This document shows, piece by piece, positions 23,525 through 34,140 of a stretch of 64,000 bases of DNA; the stretch's first letter is position 1; every line of letters begins with the position of its first letter. Below the pieces are notes generated by a model. The model was not told the DNA's origin, ran no database searches, and saw nothing but the letters and a program-made list of their open reading frames with translations. The translations under genes and the position numbers were made by a program. The stretch comes from Gari tellinella (taxonomy: Eukaryota > Mollusca > Bivalvia > Cardiida > Psammobiidae), in the NCBI GenBank assembly GCA_922989275.2, contig OV277862.1, positions 48,571,786-48,635,785 of the forward strand, given 5' to 3'.

Positions 23525-24070
23525 TCACAGTTCCTCAACCGTAAACTTTATATCCGGGTCATCAAAGAGTATAAATGGCGCTGATGGGTCATTGCTGTAT
23601 TCTCTATGATTCGTTGTGTTCGATCCGAATGTGTAGGTCGCTGACGGGAAGTTCCTTTTCCCGCTATTCTCCCAGTGTTCCGAATCTGTAGCTGTTATAT
23701 GCTGGGGTGTTTGGGAACATGGGCGACACCTACAAGATCCTGGAAGGTTCATATTGACCCCTATTTGCCTGAACCGATGTTGTCCCGGCGTCCATGCCAT
23801 GTTCATACACGCTATGACGGATATATGGTTGACGCTGTCGTCGACGTCACAGCACTGGCAGAAGCGTTCTAGCACCGTTGGGTTTTCAGAAGATGTTCTG
23901 GCATACGATGTACATGTCCCTCTACAAGCAGAGGCGATCATTCGTCTAGGGAAGCACCCTGGCCGCTGTATTGTGATGATGATGTGCCGACGCTCACATA
24001 CGTTACATTCTGTTCCCATGAAGACAGACAGCATCAGAAGCAACGAGAACATTGGTATTACACGGGTCAT
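23525..24070 (-). CDS. Bursicon-like secreted cystine-knot protein 1
   Basis: Predicted 181-residue secreted protein. Residues 1-21 form a signal peptide (hydrophobic FSLLLMLSVFMG). The cysteines that follow (39, 49, 53, 71, 73, 74, 88, 113, 115, 118) have the spacing C-x9-C-x3-C-x17-C-x-C-C and end C-x-C-x2-C. That is the C-terminal cystine-knot arrangement of bursicon and its relatives, including PGC, SYA and CRCRPC. Bursicon subunits are secreted neurohormones that dimerise and act on an LGR-type receptor in arthropods; the role in molluscs is not settled. The C-terminal tail after residue 118 is longer than in bursicon and carries one N-glycosylation site (N151). A splice acceptor TCTATTTTCAG just upstream of the ATG (exon from 24086) keeps the frame open, so an upstream exon is possible. 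A paralogue lies at 51324-51878. Confidence 0.8.
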   Translation of the reverse strand: MTRVIPMFSLLLMLSVFMGTECNVCERRHIIITIQRPGCFPRRMIASACRGTCTSYARTSSENPTVLERFCQCCDVDDSVNHISVIACMNMAWTPGQHRFRQIGVNMNLPGSCRCRPCSQTPQHITATDSEHWENSGKRNFPSATYTFGSNTTNHREYSNDPSAPFILFDDPDIKFTVEEL

Positions 24071-24107
24071 GCATTCTATTAGTCCGCTGAAAATAGATAG
24101 GAATATA

Positions 24108-24353
24108 CAGTGGAGAATCTGTTATTCTTTCCCGTTTAAACGCAAACGTACGCAAAAGCAAAGCACTAAAACGTAGAAAAGAACAACTTATGGACAATTC
24201 TAATGATTCTTGTTTTTCTTGGTGACAAACAGTTTGGAGCCTGATCAGACGCCGGGTTACCCGGCGTCTGATCTGGCTCCAAACTGTTTGTATTGTAAAT
24301 AATAGTTTTAGCGTAAACGCGTTTATTGGGAAAGAATAACAGATTCTCCACTG
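24108..24353. mobile_element. TA-1 element directly upstream of bursicon-like gene 1
   Basis: CAGTGGAGAATCTGTTATTC to CACTG with TA on both sides. Its edge is 38 bases before the ATG and about 20 bases before the predicted splice acceptor. It therefore occupies either the promoter and 5' leader or the branch-point side of an intron. Confidence 0.85.
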
Positions 24354-24895
24354 TACATATATGATACTCAAATACTGAACCTTGCAATTATTTTATTTAG
24401 AAAGTTTGGTTCAGATGGGACACCGAATATTTGGCATCTTATCTATATCCAAACTATTTGCAATAGCAATCACAAAATCGACTTCAGCTTGCAGAAGTTA
24501 AATACGAAAAAAAGAATTAAAGTACTGTTAGTGTGGTGCATAAATATACATGTAATGTGGAAAAGAAGCTTAATTGCCCTTTTAGACGAAAATAGTGGCA
24601 AATGCAAGGCATGAATATGTACATAAAGATGTCAATTCTATGTTAATAAAAACGATTCCTTTACACCTTCAAAACAGAAAAATTTGCCTCAAAAGACGTC
24701 GAATGTCTTGGCATCTGAAGTGGCCTTAAGCTATTTACAAGCAGTGAAGACCCAGAAGAGAGGACTCCTTTCAGACATAGTGTTGTTTGGTATCGGATAT
24801 GAATCCTTCAAACCCATTTCGAAACTCAAGTCTAATTGCGCCTTACAGTAAAGTGCTCAAACGCGAAACTCCTTACCTTTTCATGTTAGTGCATT

Positions 24896-25147
24896 TTAAC
24901 CCTTTACTCTATAGCCTGTTTCAAGGACTGAATATATATGACCACTTAAAGCAAGTTTAAAGTAAAGCAGAGTGCGCCTTTAGGCGCATTCTACTTTACT
25001 TTCAGCCTTCTTTAAGCAACCATCTGCTAGAATATAGAAAATACGTCTTAAGACACATATCTATGACTGCATAAAGTTGGACTTTTTCCTTCAGTGCAGG
25101 AATAAACTGAATGCGCTAAAAGGTGTTTCTATGGGGGAAGGGGTTAA
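24896..25147. mobile_element. TTAA-2 element with hairpin beta
   Basis: TTAACCCTTTACTC to GGGGGAAGGGGTTAA, with hairpin beta apex GCGCCTTTAGGCGC. Confidence 0.8.
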
Positions 25148-25704
25148 ACACGGTCATAACACTTTGTGCACTAGACGTTTATAATACTGGCACAATATTT
25201 ACTTTGACCCCATTGCACTGGCACAATTAATTAGCTTTGGACCCAAACCAGACACCGCGTAACTCGGCGTCTGATTAGATTTTCAAACGGGTTGACGTTT
25301 TTTATCGATGTTTTAGTGTAATATCCTATTTTTTTTACAAATAAAAGCAGACGGCATTTGAATTAATTTAGCGGATAATATCATAACAACAAAGGTCAAT
25401 AAGTTCGGTGTGTGATTCGCACTTAACCAAGGCTGCGAAAAAGCATTTAACACTTTCGCTCTCAATGACGCTTAAAAGCGCGTTTGCATTTATAGTTTGG
25501 ACCCTGATCAGACGTCGCGTAACGCGGCGTCTGATCAGGACCCAAACTGCTCGACACTCGTCTTGAAATTTTTTCAGTCATACTGTCTTTTTTTTTTTTT
25601 TTTTTACTTTGAAACGACATTGCATACAACGAAATTGTAGCAGATGGCAATGAAACGGTGAAGGGGTAAACATCTCACGAAACATTTGGTAGTGAAAGGG
25701 TTAA
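25097..25704. repeat. Left arm of a large inverted duplication
   Basis: 25097-25212 is inverted at 28449-28563 and about 25270-25704 is inverted at 27255-27690. Both arms contain a TTAA-1 element at the matching place, so that insertion is older than the duplication. Confidence 0.7.
25447..25704. mobile_element. TTAA-1 element
   Basis: TTAACACTTTCGCTC to GTGAAAGGGTTAA. Hairpin alpha (about 25492-25553) carries GGACCC on the left arm and the same word, not its exact complement, on the right. A run of about 18 T lies near 25588. Confidence 0.7.
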
Positions 25705-25766
25705 TTATCAGTCTAGAACTGTAGTCTACGATGACGTACATGGCAGCTGTACCCTTTTTTAATATA

Positions 25767-26294
25767 CAGTGTTCCCTCTCTACAACAACATCCAATGGGA
25801 GACAAAGATTGCGAGTGTTGTTCGGAGGGAGTTGTTAGAGGAATGGAAATCGGTTATATGTGTCACCCTTCATTATGTTTCTTCTTTCAAAATAATCAGT
25901 ATGTATCTTTTAGAAAAAACAGCAGACGATAACATTAACCCAATACCCCATAGCCTGTTTCTAGTAGTTAAGATATGTGACCTATTAAAGCAGGTTGAAA
26001 GTAAAGAAGAATGCGCCCTAGGGCGCATTCTGCTTTACTTTCAGCCTGCTTTAAGTTAATATCTGCTAGGATATAGAAAATATTTCTTATGGTACATTTT
26101 CATGACAGTATAAAAATGGAACTATTTTCTTTGGCGGATGAATAAAATGGTTGCGCTAAAAGTCGCTTCTATAAGGGAAAGGGTTAAGTAGACGATATTG
26201 CAGCAGTGAGAGCCTTAGATTAGGGGAACAGCGACACAATTCGTTGTAAGTAAGGAGTCATTGTTGGTAGGGCCGTTGTAGGGAGAGAGCACTT
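25767..26294. mobile_element. TA-2 element with nested TTAA-2
   Basis: CAGTGTTCCCTCTCTACAAC at the left, after TA, and GTTGTAGGGAGAGAGCACT at the right. The TTAA-2 element at 25935 is inserted at almost the same relative place as in the TA-2 copy at 4510. Confidence 0.7.
25935..26187. mobile_element. TTAA-2 element nested in TA-2
   Basis: TTAACCCAATACCCC to GGGAAAGGGTTAA with hairpin beta, apex GCGCCCTAGGGCGC. Confidence 0.8.
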
Positions 26295-26355
26295 CACATG
26301 TAACATCAATTGTTCGTCTTTTTGTCTCGTACAACAGGGGGATATCGGCTCGTTT

Positions 26356-26422
26356 TTCAAACAGTTTTGTTCCTATAGGTGGACATCGCGACTCGTCGTT
26401 TGACCAGGTACAAATCTGTTTG
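26356..26422. repeat. Hairpin alpha, degenerate
   Basis: Keeps CAAACAG at the left and CTGTTTG at the right, with a diverged middle (GGACATCGCGACTCGTCG). Confidence 0.4.
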
Positions 26423-26619
26423 ACCAGCCTAGCGATGCTGTGTCTATATATAGATCTCAATGTACAAGTGTACATTGTAAAAAAAGGAGAAAAATATGTC
26501 TCAAGAAGTAGATATACGCTCGTAATTTGATAATTATATAAAATGCCTTTATCTGTCTTTTTTTAATACTATAAACTAGCAAACATGTTTCGCCATTACG
26601 GATGTTCAATATCATGAAA

Positions 26620-26867
26620 CAGTGGAGAAAACGTTATTCTTTTCCCAATAAACGCGTTTACGATAAAACTAGTATTTCCATTTCAAACAGTTTGGAGCCA
26701 GATCAGACGCCGGGTAACCCGGCGTCTGATCAGGCTCCAATCTGTTTGCCGTCCAGGTTAAAATCAACATTTAGAGTAGTCAAAAAATTGTCACTTTCTC
26801 CTTTTTATTACAATGCGTTTGCGTTTGTTTTGCGTTTAAACGGAAAAGAATAACGTTTTCTCCACTG
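26620..26867. mobile_element. TA-1 element inside an inverted repeat
   Basis: CAGTGGAGAAAACGTTATTC to CACTG. The flanks are inverted copies: CATGTTTCGCCATTACG at about 26584 and CGTAATGGCGAAACATG at about 26893. The element sits in the loop of an older foldback. Confidence 0.8.
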
Positions 26868-27254
26868 TACCATAGCATAACATGGAAGAGTCGTAATGGC
26901 GAAACATGTGTGCTAGTATAAGTGATTAAAATACGTTTATTATATACCTATTGATGATTTATAGAGATTTCTCAGTTAGATATATGCGTCACAGTTGATA
27001 TCATCACTAGTGAGTATATCCCTTTTGCAGTGACAATAACAATCCATTCTCGTGATATATTTTTTATATCAATCCAAAGGGATTGATTAGTCTCCAATAT
27101 ATAAAGTCATTTAAAGTCATTTTATATAATTTACCTATAAGTGTACGTCGTATACACGAGTATATATGCCCGAAGTTTAATTATCAACAATGGAAGCAAT
27201 GTGACGTTCATATAGTGAAAGTTTCCTCTTTATCAAGCATGTACATCAGTTACT

Positions 27255-27506
27255 TTAACCCTTTCGGCGCCAAATAGATCATGAGGTTTTTACCCAATTC
27301 ACAACGATATTGTCGTCTGCTTCAAATATTGCCATCTGTAAGATCATTTCAAAGTTAGAGATAAATTAGTATGAATATATGAAATATTGATAAGAGCTTC
27401 AAACAGTTTGGGTCCTGATCAGACCCCGCGTTACGCGGCGTCTGATCAGGGTCCAAACTGTAAATGCAAACGCGCTTTTAAGCGTCTTTGAGAGCGAAAG
27501 TATTAA
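27255..27506. mobile_element. TTAA-1 element (inverted-duplication partner of 25447)
   Basis: TTAACCCTTTCGGCG to GAGCGAAAGTATTAA, hairpin alpha with GGGTCC outer stem on both sides. Confidence 0.75.
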
Positions 27507-27756
27507 ATGCTTTTTCACAGCCTTAGTTTAGTGCGAATCACACACCGAACTTATTGACCTTTTGTTGTTATAATATCATCCGCTAACTTAATTCAAATGC
27601 CGTCTGCTTTTATTGTTAAAATCTAGGGTTTTACACTAGTTAACACATCGATAAAAACGTCAACCCGTTTGAAAATCTGATCAGACGCCGTGTTCCTTAG
27701 TGTCTGTTTTGTATCCGAAACTTGCTAAGTGTGCCATTGTAATGAGATCAATAGAG

Positions 27757-28448
27757 GTTAATCAATTTCTTTGGATTGATATGAAAACTATATCATGAGA
27801 ATGGATTGTTATCGTCACTGCAAAAGACTCACTAGTGATGATATCAACTGTGACGCATATATCTAACTGGTTAAAAAACGAGTCCGCATGGCGAGTTTTT
27901 TAAGAAGATAACAACCCGTTCGAGTGCTATATTTTTTCATATTTATTCAAAGGAATTGATTATTCTATCTATTATATATATTTTAATGACGTTTTACAGA
28001 AAAACACACAAAATCAATTATTTACGCGCGGCGACGTCACAAAAATAATTATGACGTGACGTCACAAAAAGTGATATCATCACTGGTTGATATCAAATTT
28101 ATCTAACTTAGAAATATATTATATAGGTATATAATAAAGAGAGGATAATAAATTTCTTTTGATTGATATGAAAAATATATCACGAGAATGGGTTGTTATC
28201 TGCTTAAAAAACGAGTCTTTAACCAGATGACAACCCATTCGAGTGATATATTTTTAATATCTATTCAAAGGAATTGATTATTCTATTTATTAAATATATT
28301 TTTAATGACGTTTTACAGAAAAAACACACATTATTTACCCGCGACGTCACAAAACTAATACGTGACGTCACAAAAAGTGATATAATCACTACATGTAGTG
28401 ATGATATCAACTGTGACGATATCAATCATCGATAGGTATATAATTAAA
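27757..28448. repeat. Mosaic foldback block interrupting the right arm
   Basis: Two diverged copies of a unit with TTGATATGAAAANTATATCA, GACGTTTTACAGAAAA and GTGACGTCACAAAAAGTGAT lie in the block. About 110 bases of its left edge are inverted at 26980-27095. It splits the right arm of the 25-28 kb inverted duplication. Confidence 0.55.
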
Positions 28449-28681
28449 GTAAATATTGTGCCAGTATCATAATTGTCTAGTGCACAAAGTGTTATGACCC
28501 TGTTTAACCCCTTCCCCCATAGAAACACCTTTTAGCGCATTCAGTTTATTCCTGCACTGAATGAATATATATCATAAGACGCCGCGTCTGATCTTGTTCC
28601 AAACTGTTTGCAAATTCGATTTTATGCGACTTCGTGCGCCGGAAGGGTTAATGCTAAGAGGGTTTAGCTTGACAAATATTT

Positions 28682-28749
28682 GCAAACGGTTTGGATCCTG
28701 ATCAGACGCCACGTAACGCGGATTTAATCTGGATCCAAACTGTTTGACA
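28682..28749. repeat. Hairpin alpha
   Basis: Left arm intact (GATCAGACGCCACG); right arm changed near the apex (GCGGATTTAATC). Confidence 0.55.
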
Positions 28750-28788
28750 CTGGTCTTTACACTTTATCTTTTTGATGTTGTCTACCTA

Positions 28789-29038
28789 CAGTGGAGAATC
28801 TGTTACATATTCTTTCCCGTTTAAACGCAAACGTACGCAAACGCAAAGCACTAAAACGTAGAAAAGTACAACTTTTGGACAATTCTGATAATTCATGTTT
28901 ATCTTGGTGGCAAACAGTTTGGAACCAGATCAGACGCCGGGTTACCCGGCGTCTGATCTGGCTCCAAACTGTTTGCACTGCAAATAATAGTTTTAGCGTA
29001 AACGCGTTTATTGGGAAAGAATGACGTTTTCTCCACTG
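28789..29038. mobile_element. TA-1 miniature element
   Basis: CAGTGGAGAATCTGTTACAT to CACTG with TA on both sides. Four extra bases lie after CTGTTA at the left end. Confidence 0.85.
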
Positions 29039-29095
29039 TACGTTACTCTGTAATCTGAGAAAATTAAGCAGACGACTTTGCAGCAGAGAAAGGAT

Positions 29096-29345
29096 TACTT
29101 GACCCTTTCACTACCAATTTTTCCGTGAGATTTTTTACCCCTTCACCGTTATATTGTCGTCTGCTTCATTTTTTTTTTTGCAAGATCGTTTCAAAGTAAG
29201 ATTCAATGTAGTATGACTTACAACATATCGATACGAGTATCAAACAGATTGGATCCTGATCAGACGCCGCGTAACGCGGCGTCTGATCAGGATCCGAACT
29301 GTTTGCAAACTCGCTTTTAAGCGTCATTGAGAATGAAAGGATTAA
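29096..29345. mobile_element. TTAA-1 element
   Basis: Left TTAA changed (TTACTTGACCCTTTC), right end GAATGAAAGGATTAA. Hairpin alpha at 29241-29306 is near-perfect. A degenerate extra copy lies at 29365-29425. Confidence 0.7.
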
Positions 29346-29666
29346 GGAGTAAATATCGATACGATTTACAAACGGGTTGGATCCTGGATAACTCGGCGTC
29401 TGATCAGAATTCCAAATACGTTGGCGTTCTTAACGATGTTTTAGTGTAAATTAAATAGAATTAATTTAGAAGGCGATATTATGAAAACAAATAGTTAATA
29501 GCAATTCTCTGTAACCATCAACCACATTGCGGCACGCATAGTCACCGATTTGCATGAAACTTACACCATTTGTACCTCTCTACATGAAATGGAAAAAAAT
29601 ACCCCGAAAACTGATAAAACAAGTTCACGGGTTGATTCACACTCAGCAAAGGCGTCTGACAAATAA

Positions 29667-29825
29667 ATATTAAGTCGAAACTCGATACTTCGAACTCGCT
29701 TTAATCAATCGTACCATGGCAGTATTTCATAAGCTGAATTTCGATAAGACTATCTCGCGTAAATCGAACATACCTGTATTTCAAAGTAAAATCGTGGATA
29801 AGCCAAGTTTTAACTTTGAATTATA
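29667..29825. mobile_element. TA-4 element, partial
   Basis: GTCGAAACTCGATACTTCGA followed by the family middle (TTTCAAAGTAAAA, GTTTTAACTTTGAA). The right end is missing. Confidence 0.5.
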
Positions 29826-30018
29826 CGCAGATACCCCCCGCAAAGCTATTAAAAGTGTCCTCTTACGTCTGATACCGGACACTTTTTTTCTGTTACCGGA
29901 CAGTTTTACTTTCTGTTACCGGATACTTTTTACGGGCGTGGTGCACGTGGTGAGCATGCGGTCATCGCTTTAACTCTTGCACTGCCCGGGAATTGACGAG
30001 GTAACCCTTGTTATGCTA

Positions 30019-30267
30019 CAGTGGAGAAAACATAATTCTTTCCCGTTTAAACGCAAACGAAACGCAAACGCAAAACACAAAATGTAGAAAATAATAACTT
30101 TTTTTTTACATTTTTCATCATCTATTTTCATCTGAGTGGCACACAATTTGGATCCTGATCAGACGCCGGGTTACCCGGCGTCTGATCTGGTTCCAAAATG
30201 TTTGCAATGGAAAATATAGTTTAAGCGTCAAACGCGTTAATTGGGAAAGAATAACGTTTTTCCACTG
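30019..30267. mobile_element. TA-1 miniature element
   Basis: CAGTGGAGAAAACATAATTC to CACTG; the right TA reads TG. Hairpin alpha is intact at its apex. Confidence 0.8.
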
Positions 30268-30292
30268 TGAGTACCGCTTGTCTAACATTTGG

Positions 30293-30540
30293 AAACATTT
30301 TAGATCCATAGAAGACGCCATGTTACGCGGCATGTGATCTGGATCCAAATGTTTGGCACTGATTTTCATTTTTGATTCAATTTGGAAAGTATAAGAAAGA
30401 TTTTGAGATTCTCCGCAGACGATAAGTTTGATGCAGACGGCAATTCAGCACGATAAGGGATAACGAACTTTCGCAAATAATTTGGATCAATATCAAACAC
30501 ACAGTAACTCAGCGTTTGAACAGGATCCAAACTGATAGAC
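30293..30540. repeat. Two degenerate hairpin alpha copies
   Basis: 30293-30358 (GACGCCATGTTACGCGGC) and 30472-30540 (CACACAGTAACTCAGCG) with eroded stems. Confidence 0.5.
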
Positions 30541-31051
30541 ACTTTATTCGTGCAATCAAATCCCGAAACTTTGCGTGGGAAAAAAAGTGCATTTCAATTT
30601 CAAAGCAGACGACAATATGACAGTGCAAGAGTAAACAACGCTATTTAATAGTGTGCCTGTTCAGGAGAAAAATATCTGGTCCTTGGTTTGGTTATAAGGA
30701 GCGGAAAAGGAATTATATCGGGCTAAAATGATAAAATATTTATTGACCTTAAAACTAAATGCTTAAAAAAAGATGTCATCAAAATTGTTAAATACAGCGC
30801 TTACCTTATACTAGCTGAATACTCATTCTGAGCGCAGATAAATAAATACGTAGTAGTATATTTTACGGCATGACCCAGCACACAGGCTGCACGGAATGCT
30901 CGTGCAAAGTATAAAAAGGACCAATGAAAATAATAGTTGGTTTACGTGAATTTTAATAGTTTAGAAATAGATATATTAATTTGCTATATTACATTGACCG
31001 CAATCATTATTGACTAGGTGTAAGATATTTATTAAAATCTACGTATAAGTC

Positions 31052-31231
31052 AGATACACGACGGGTTTCGCCTTAAAAGTGTAGGGTATGAATCGTAATA
31101 AGACTGTTTCGCTCGGACGAACAACAAATATGTCCTCGGCTTCGCCTCGGACAATTTGTTGCCGTCCTTGCAAAACAGTCTTATTACGATTCAATACCCT
31201 ACACTTTTAAGGCGAAACCCGTCGTGTATCT
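31052..31231. repeat. 180-base palindrome
   Basis: AGATACACGACGGGTTTCGC is inverted at the far end. Arms of about 88 bases meet at CCTCGGCTTCGCCTCGG with few mismatches. A TA-4 right-end fragment follows at about 31235-31291. Confidence 0.75.
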
Positions 31232-31521
31232 ATTACATATTGGTATGTTCGAACTAACGCGAGTTCGATTATTGAGTTTCGACTGTACTTTTATTAGCCT
31301 AGACAGGTGCTATTCGATGACGTTCATAAAGCAAAGGTGTCATCGTTTCCCGGAAGTAGTATATTTTGTGTCATTTAACCATAAAAAAGTTTCATTTTGG
31401 AAAAAAAATAATTACATGTAGGAAGAAAACGAGAGTTTATTTATTGAAATTCGAACGTCTTTTATGACCACAGATTGTTTTATTAACAAGTCTTCTACAA
31501 TGGTAAATCTGAGTCACTTTG

Positions 31522-31645
31522 TTTATCCCTTTACCCCATCGTATTTTTCTCGTTTTGAAGACAGAAGACCACTGAAAGCAGGTTGAAAGTAAAGCAAAGT
31601 GTCCCTTAATGCGCATTCTGCTTTACTTTCAGCCTGCAAAATATA
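31522..31645. mobile_element. TTAA-2 fragment
   Basis: CCCTTTACCCCAT left end and a hairpin beta (AGCAAAGTGTCCCTTAATGC) with the right third of the element missing. Confidence 0.55.
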
Positions 31646-31735
31646 GCGCCTGCAGCAGTTCGAGGAGATGGTTTGTCTGCATTTTCTTTAGGAAAATATA
31701 AATCAGAATGTCTGAAAGTTGGGTTCCTGCGGCTG

Positions 31736-31870
31736 GGGCCCGTCTTACGAAACGTCGTAAAACAAAAAAGGCCATAAGTCAGATCCTGAATTTCTCAATT
31801 ATTATCAATTTCTCCATCTAATCCAGTCTTGTGACATCTTTTTGGAATCGTCTTTTCACAAGACAGGATT
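31736..31870. repeat. FB-2 element, left half
   Basis: GGGGCCCGTCTTACGAAACG to about ACAAGACAGGATTAGA. The right arm is missing and SINE-like sequence follows directly. Confidence 0.6.
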
Positions 31871-31888
31871 AGACAGAAATAAGTAAAT

Positions 31889-32035
31889 AGATGGTTCTTT
31901 TGGATGCCCAGTGTAAAGCACTGATATATCGAAGCTCGGTTTATAAAATCCCACCCGAAGGACTTGGTCCGACGGGGGATCAAACTCGCGACCCCTTGTA
32001 CCTGGTACCACCTTTTTGCTCATGGCATGCAAAAG
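31889..32035 (-). mobile_element. tRNA-derived SINE-like sequence
   Basis: On the minus strand it has a B-box-like GCGAGTTTGATCCC, with the shared tail CAGTGCTTTACACTGGGC. A related copy lies at 59985-60125. Confidence 0.5.
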
Positions 32036-32100
32036 GTCAACTCTTTATCATGAAGTTAAGAAAGTAAAGTAATATCGTTATAACAGTTACTGTAAAAAAT

Positions 32101-32170
32101 GTCGGATCTTTATCATGGCCAACGCCGCGTTTTATCGGCGTCTGATCGGGATCCAAACTGTTTGCAAATA
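32101..32170. repeat. Hairpin alpha, degenerate
   Basis: CCAACGCCGCGTTTTATCGG apex followed by GGCGTCTGATCGGGATCC. Confidence 0.5.
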
Positions 32171-32290
32171 ACTCAGTGTAAGGCAGAGAAGGAAAAACAC
32201 TGTCGCATTTCGTCTATTCGCATTTATAACCATCATGATAGCTAAAATGTCACTCTAATTATTCTTGCAACCTTTCAATACTACTGGAGC

Positions 32291-32545
32291 AGGGCTGCCA
32301 TTTCTCCGGATTTTTCCGAAATATTCGGATTTTTATTCCAACAGATGGAAACTTAAAACAGGCTGAAAGTAAAGCAGAATGCGTATTAAGGCGCATTCTG
32401 CTTTACTTTCAATCTGATTTAAGCATCACGTGTCTTAAAAACTTGAAACAGACTGTGGATTAAAGGTATAATCAGGAAAAACAGGCTTGAAAAATTGAAA
32501 AAATTAAAATCTTAGGATTTTTTTTATCAACTTATGGCAGGCTTG
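32291..32545. mobile_element. CAGGG element with hairpin beta
   Basis: CAGGGCTGCCATTTCTCCGG at the left and an inverse ending CAACTTATGGCAGGCTTG at the right. Hairpin beta has apex GCGTATTAAGGCGC. Confidence 0.65.
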
Positions 32546-32570
32546 CTGGAGGGGATTTTACATTTTGTCT

Positions 32571-33036
32571 TTAACCACTTCACGCTCAATGACGTCATAA
32601 AGCGCATTTGCAAACAGTTTTGATCCTGATCAGACGCCGCATAATGCGGCGTCGGATCAGGATAAAAACCATTTGCCACTTGTTTTGAAATTACGTCAGT
32701 TATATTACCTTAAATCTAACTTTGAAACGTTAATGCAGTCAACAATATTGAATCAGACGATGCTATACAGTGGAGAATCTGTTATTCTTTCCCGTTTAAA
32801 CGCAAACATACGCAAACGTAAAACACTAAAACGTAGAAAAGTACAACTTTTGGACAATTCTGATAATTCATCTTTATCTTGGTGGCAAACAGTTTGGAGC
32901 CTGATCAGACGCCGGGTTACCCGACGTCTTATCTGGCTCCAAACTGTTTGCACTGCAAATAATAGTTTTAGCGTAAACGCGTTTATTGGGAAAGAATAAC
33001 GTTTTCTCTACTGTAGCAGTGAAGGGGTAAGGGTTA
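32571..33036. mobile_element. TTAA-1 element interrupted by TA-1
   Basis: TTAACCACTTCACGC to GCAGTGAAGGGGTAAGGGTTAA with hairpin alpha apex GCCGCATAATGCGGC. TA-1 is inserted near the right end. Confidence 0.7.
32768..33013. mobile_element. TA-1 element nested in TTAA-1
   Basis: CAGTGGAGAATCTGTTATTC to TACTG, with TA on both sides. Confidence 0.85.
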
Positions 33037-33054
33037 ATAATGCGAATGTTCAAC

Positions 33055-33290
33055 TAATTTAATAATTCAAATTTAAACTGGTTCGACGAAAACTAAATTC
33101 TCACAATTTCGATCTCATTTAAGTCGAACACACCTGATTTTTAAACTTTAAACGTGGCTAAGTCACGCCTTGATTTTCAACTACATGTGTGTTGGACTAA
33201 GACGATTTGTCGAAATGTTTCTAACGAAACACGGACATGTGCAACATAAGCGAGTTCGACTTATCGTACGTAGTGCGACCGTACTCGCCT
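33055..33290. mobile_element. TA-4 element, degenerate
   Basis: Keeps the central palindrome (TAAACGTGGCTAAGTCACG) and GCGAGTTCGACTTATCG. The ends have drifted. Confidence 0.4.
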
Positions 33291-33358
33291 ATGTTTAACC
33301 TTTAACCATTTACAATGTAACCCATTTCCTGTTTCTAGTTTCGCTATCCGGTGATCCC

Positions 33359-33545
33359 TTAACCCTTGCACTCTTAATGACGTCATAAAGAGCATTTGCA
33401 AACAGCTTTGATCCTTATCAGGATCAAAACCGTTTGCCACTTGTTTTTGAATTACGCCAGTTATGCTGCCTTCAGTTTAACTTTGAAACGATTATAGTAG
33501 ACAACAATATTGAAGCAGCCGACACTATAGCGGTGAAGGGCTTAA
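33359..33545. mobile_element. TTAA-1 element with hairpin apex deleted
   Basis: TTAACCCTTGCACTC to GCGGTGAAGGGCTTAA. The hairpin reads TTTGATCCTTATCAGGATCA: the GACGCC apex is gone and the two outer arms meet directly. Confidence 0.7.
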
Positions 33546-33974
33546 ACCCTAACGATACATTTGATAAAGAACGTGTTAAGCTACTATCTGCTAAATTATA
33601 GGAATCATTTCTTATGTTGCATATTCATCACTGTATAAAGTAGAAATGTTGCCTTCAATAGATAAATGAATTTAAGGCGAAAAAAGTGTATATGTGAACA
33701 AATGTGGGTCAAAGTACAGTAACAGCTATGTTCTGAGTACTGCTGTCTTACCGTGGCATTATAGGAATAGAAGCTAACGTCGGTTTTTATTCCAAAAAGA
33801 TCAACAGGAATCACTGTTTGTTGAACATTTCCAACACACTGAGGCACTTAACTGTCTATACCATATCATAGTTCTATATTAAATATATCGAAACGACAAT
33901 ATTAACCACGGTATTGGATATTGTGTGAAATATCATAGGGTGAAAGTACAATAATGCCTTATAATAAGTGCCCA

Positions 33975-34140
33975 AGTTGTTAAATGCAATAACACACCTC
34001 TTTAATGTCAATTGTAGATGTTTAAGAGCAAGTGACCATTTAAAGAAAGATGAAAGTAAAACAGAAAGTTCCTACAGGAGCTTTCTACTTTAACGTCATA
34101 TGGCTAAAGGCAGCCATCTGTCCTGTACAAGACACTTGTT
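33975..34140. mobile_element. TA-3 element, degenerate
   Basis: Hairpin delta (AGAAAGTTCCTACAGGAGCT) at about 34032-34110. Ends not clear. Confidence 0.45.
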
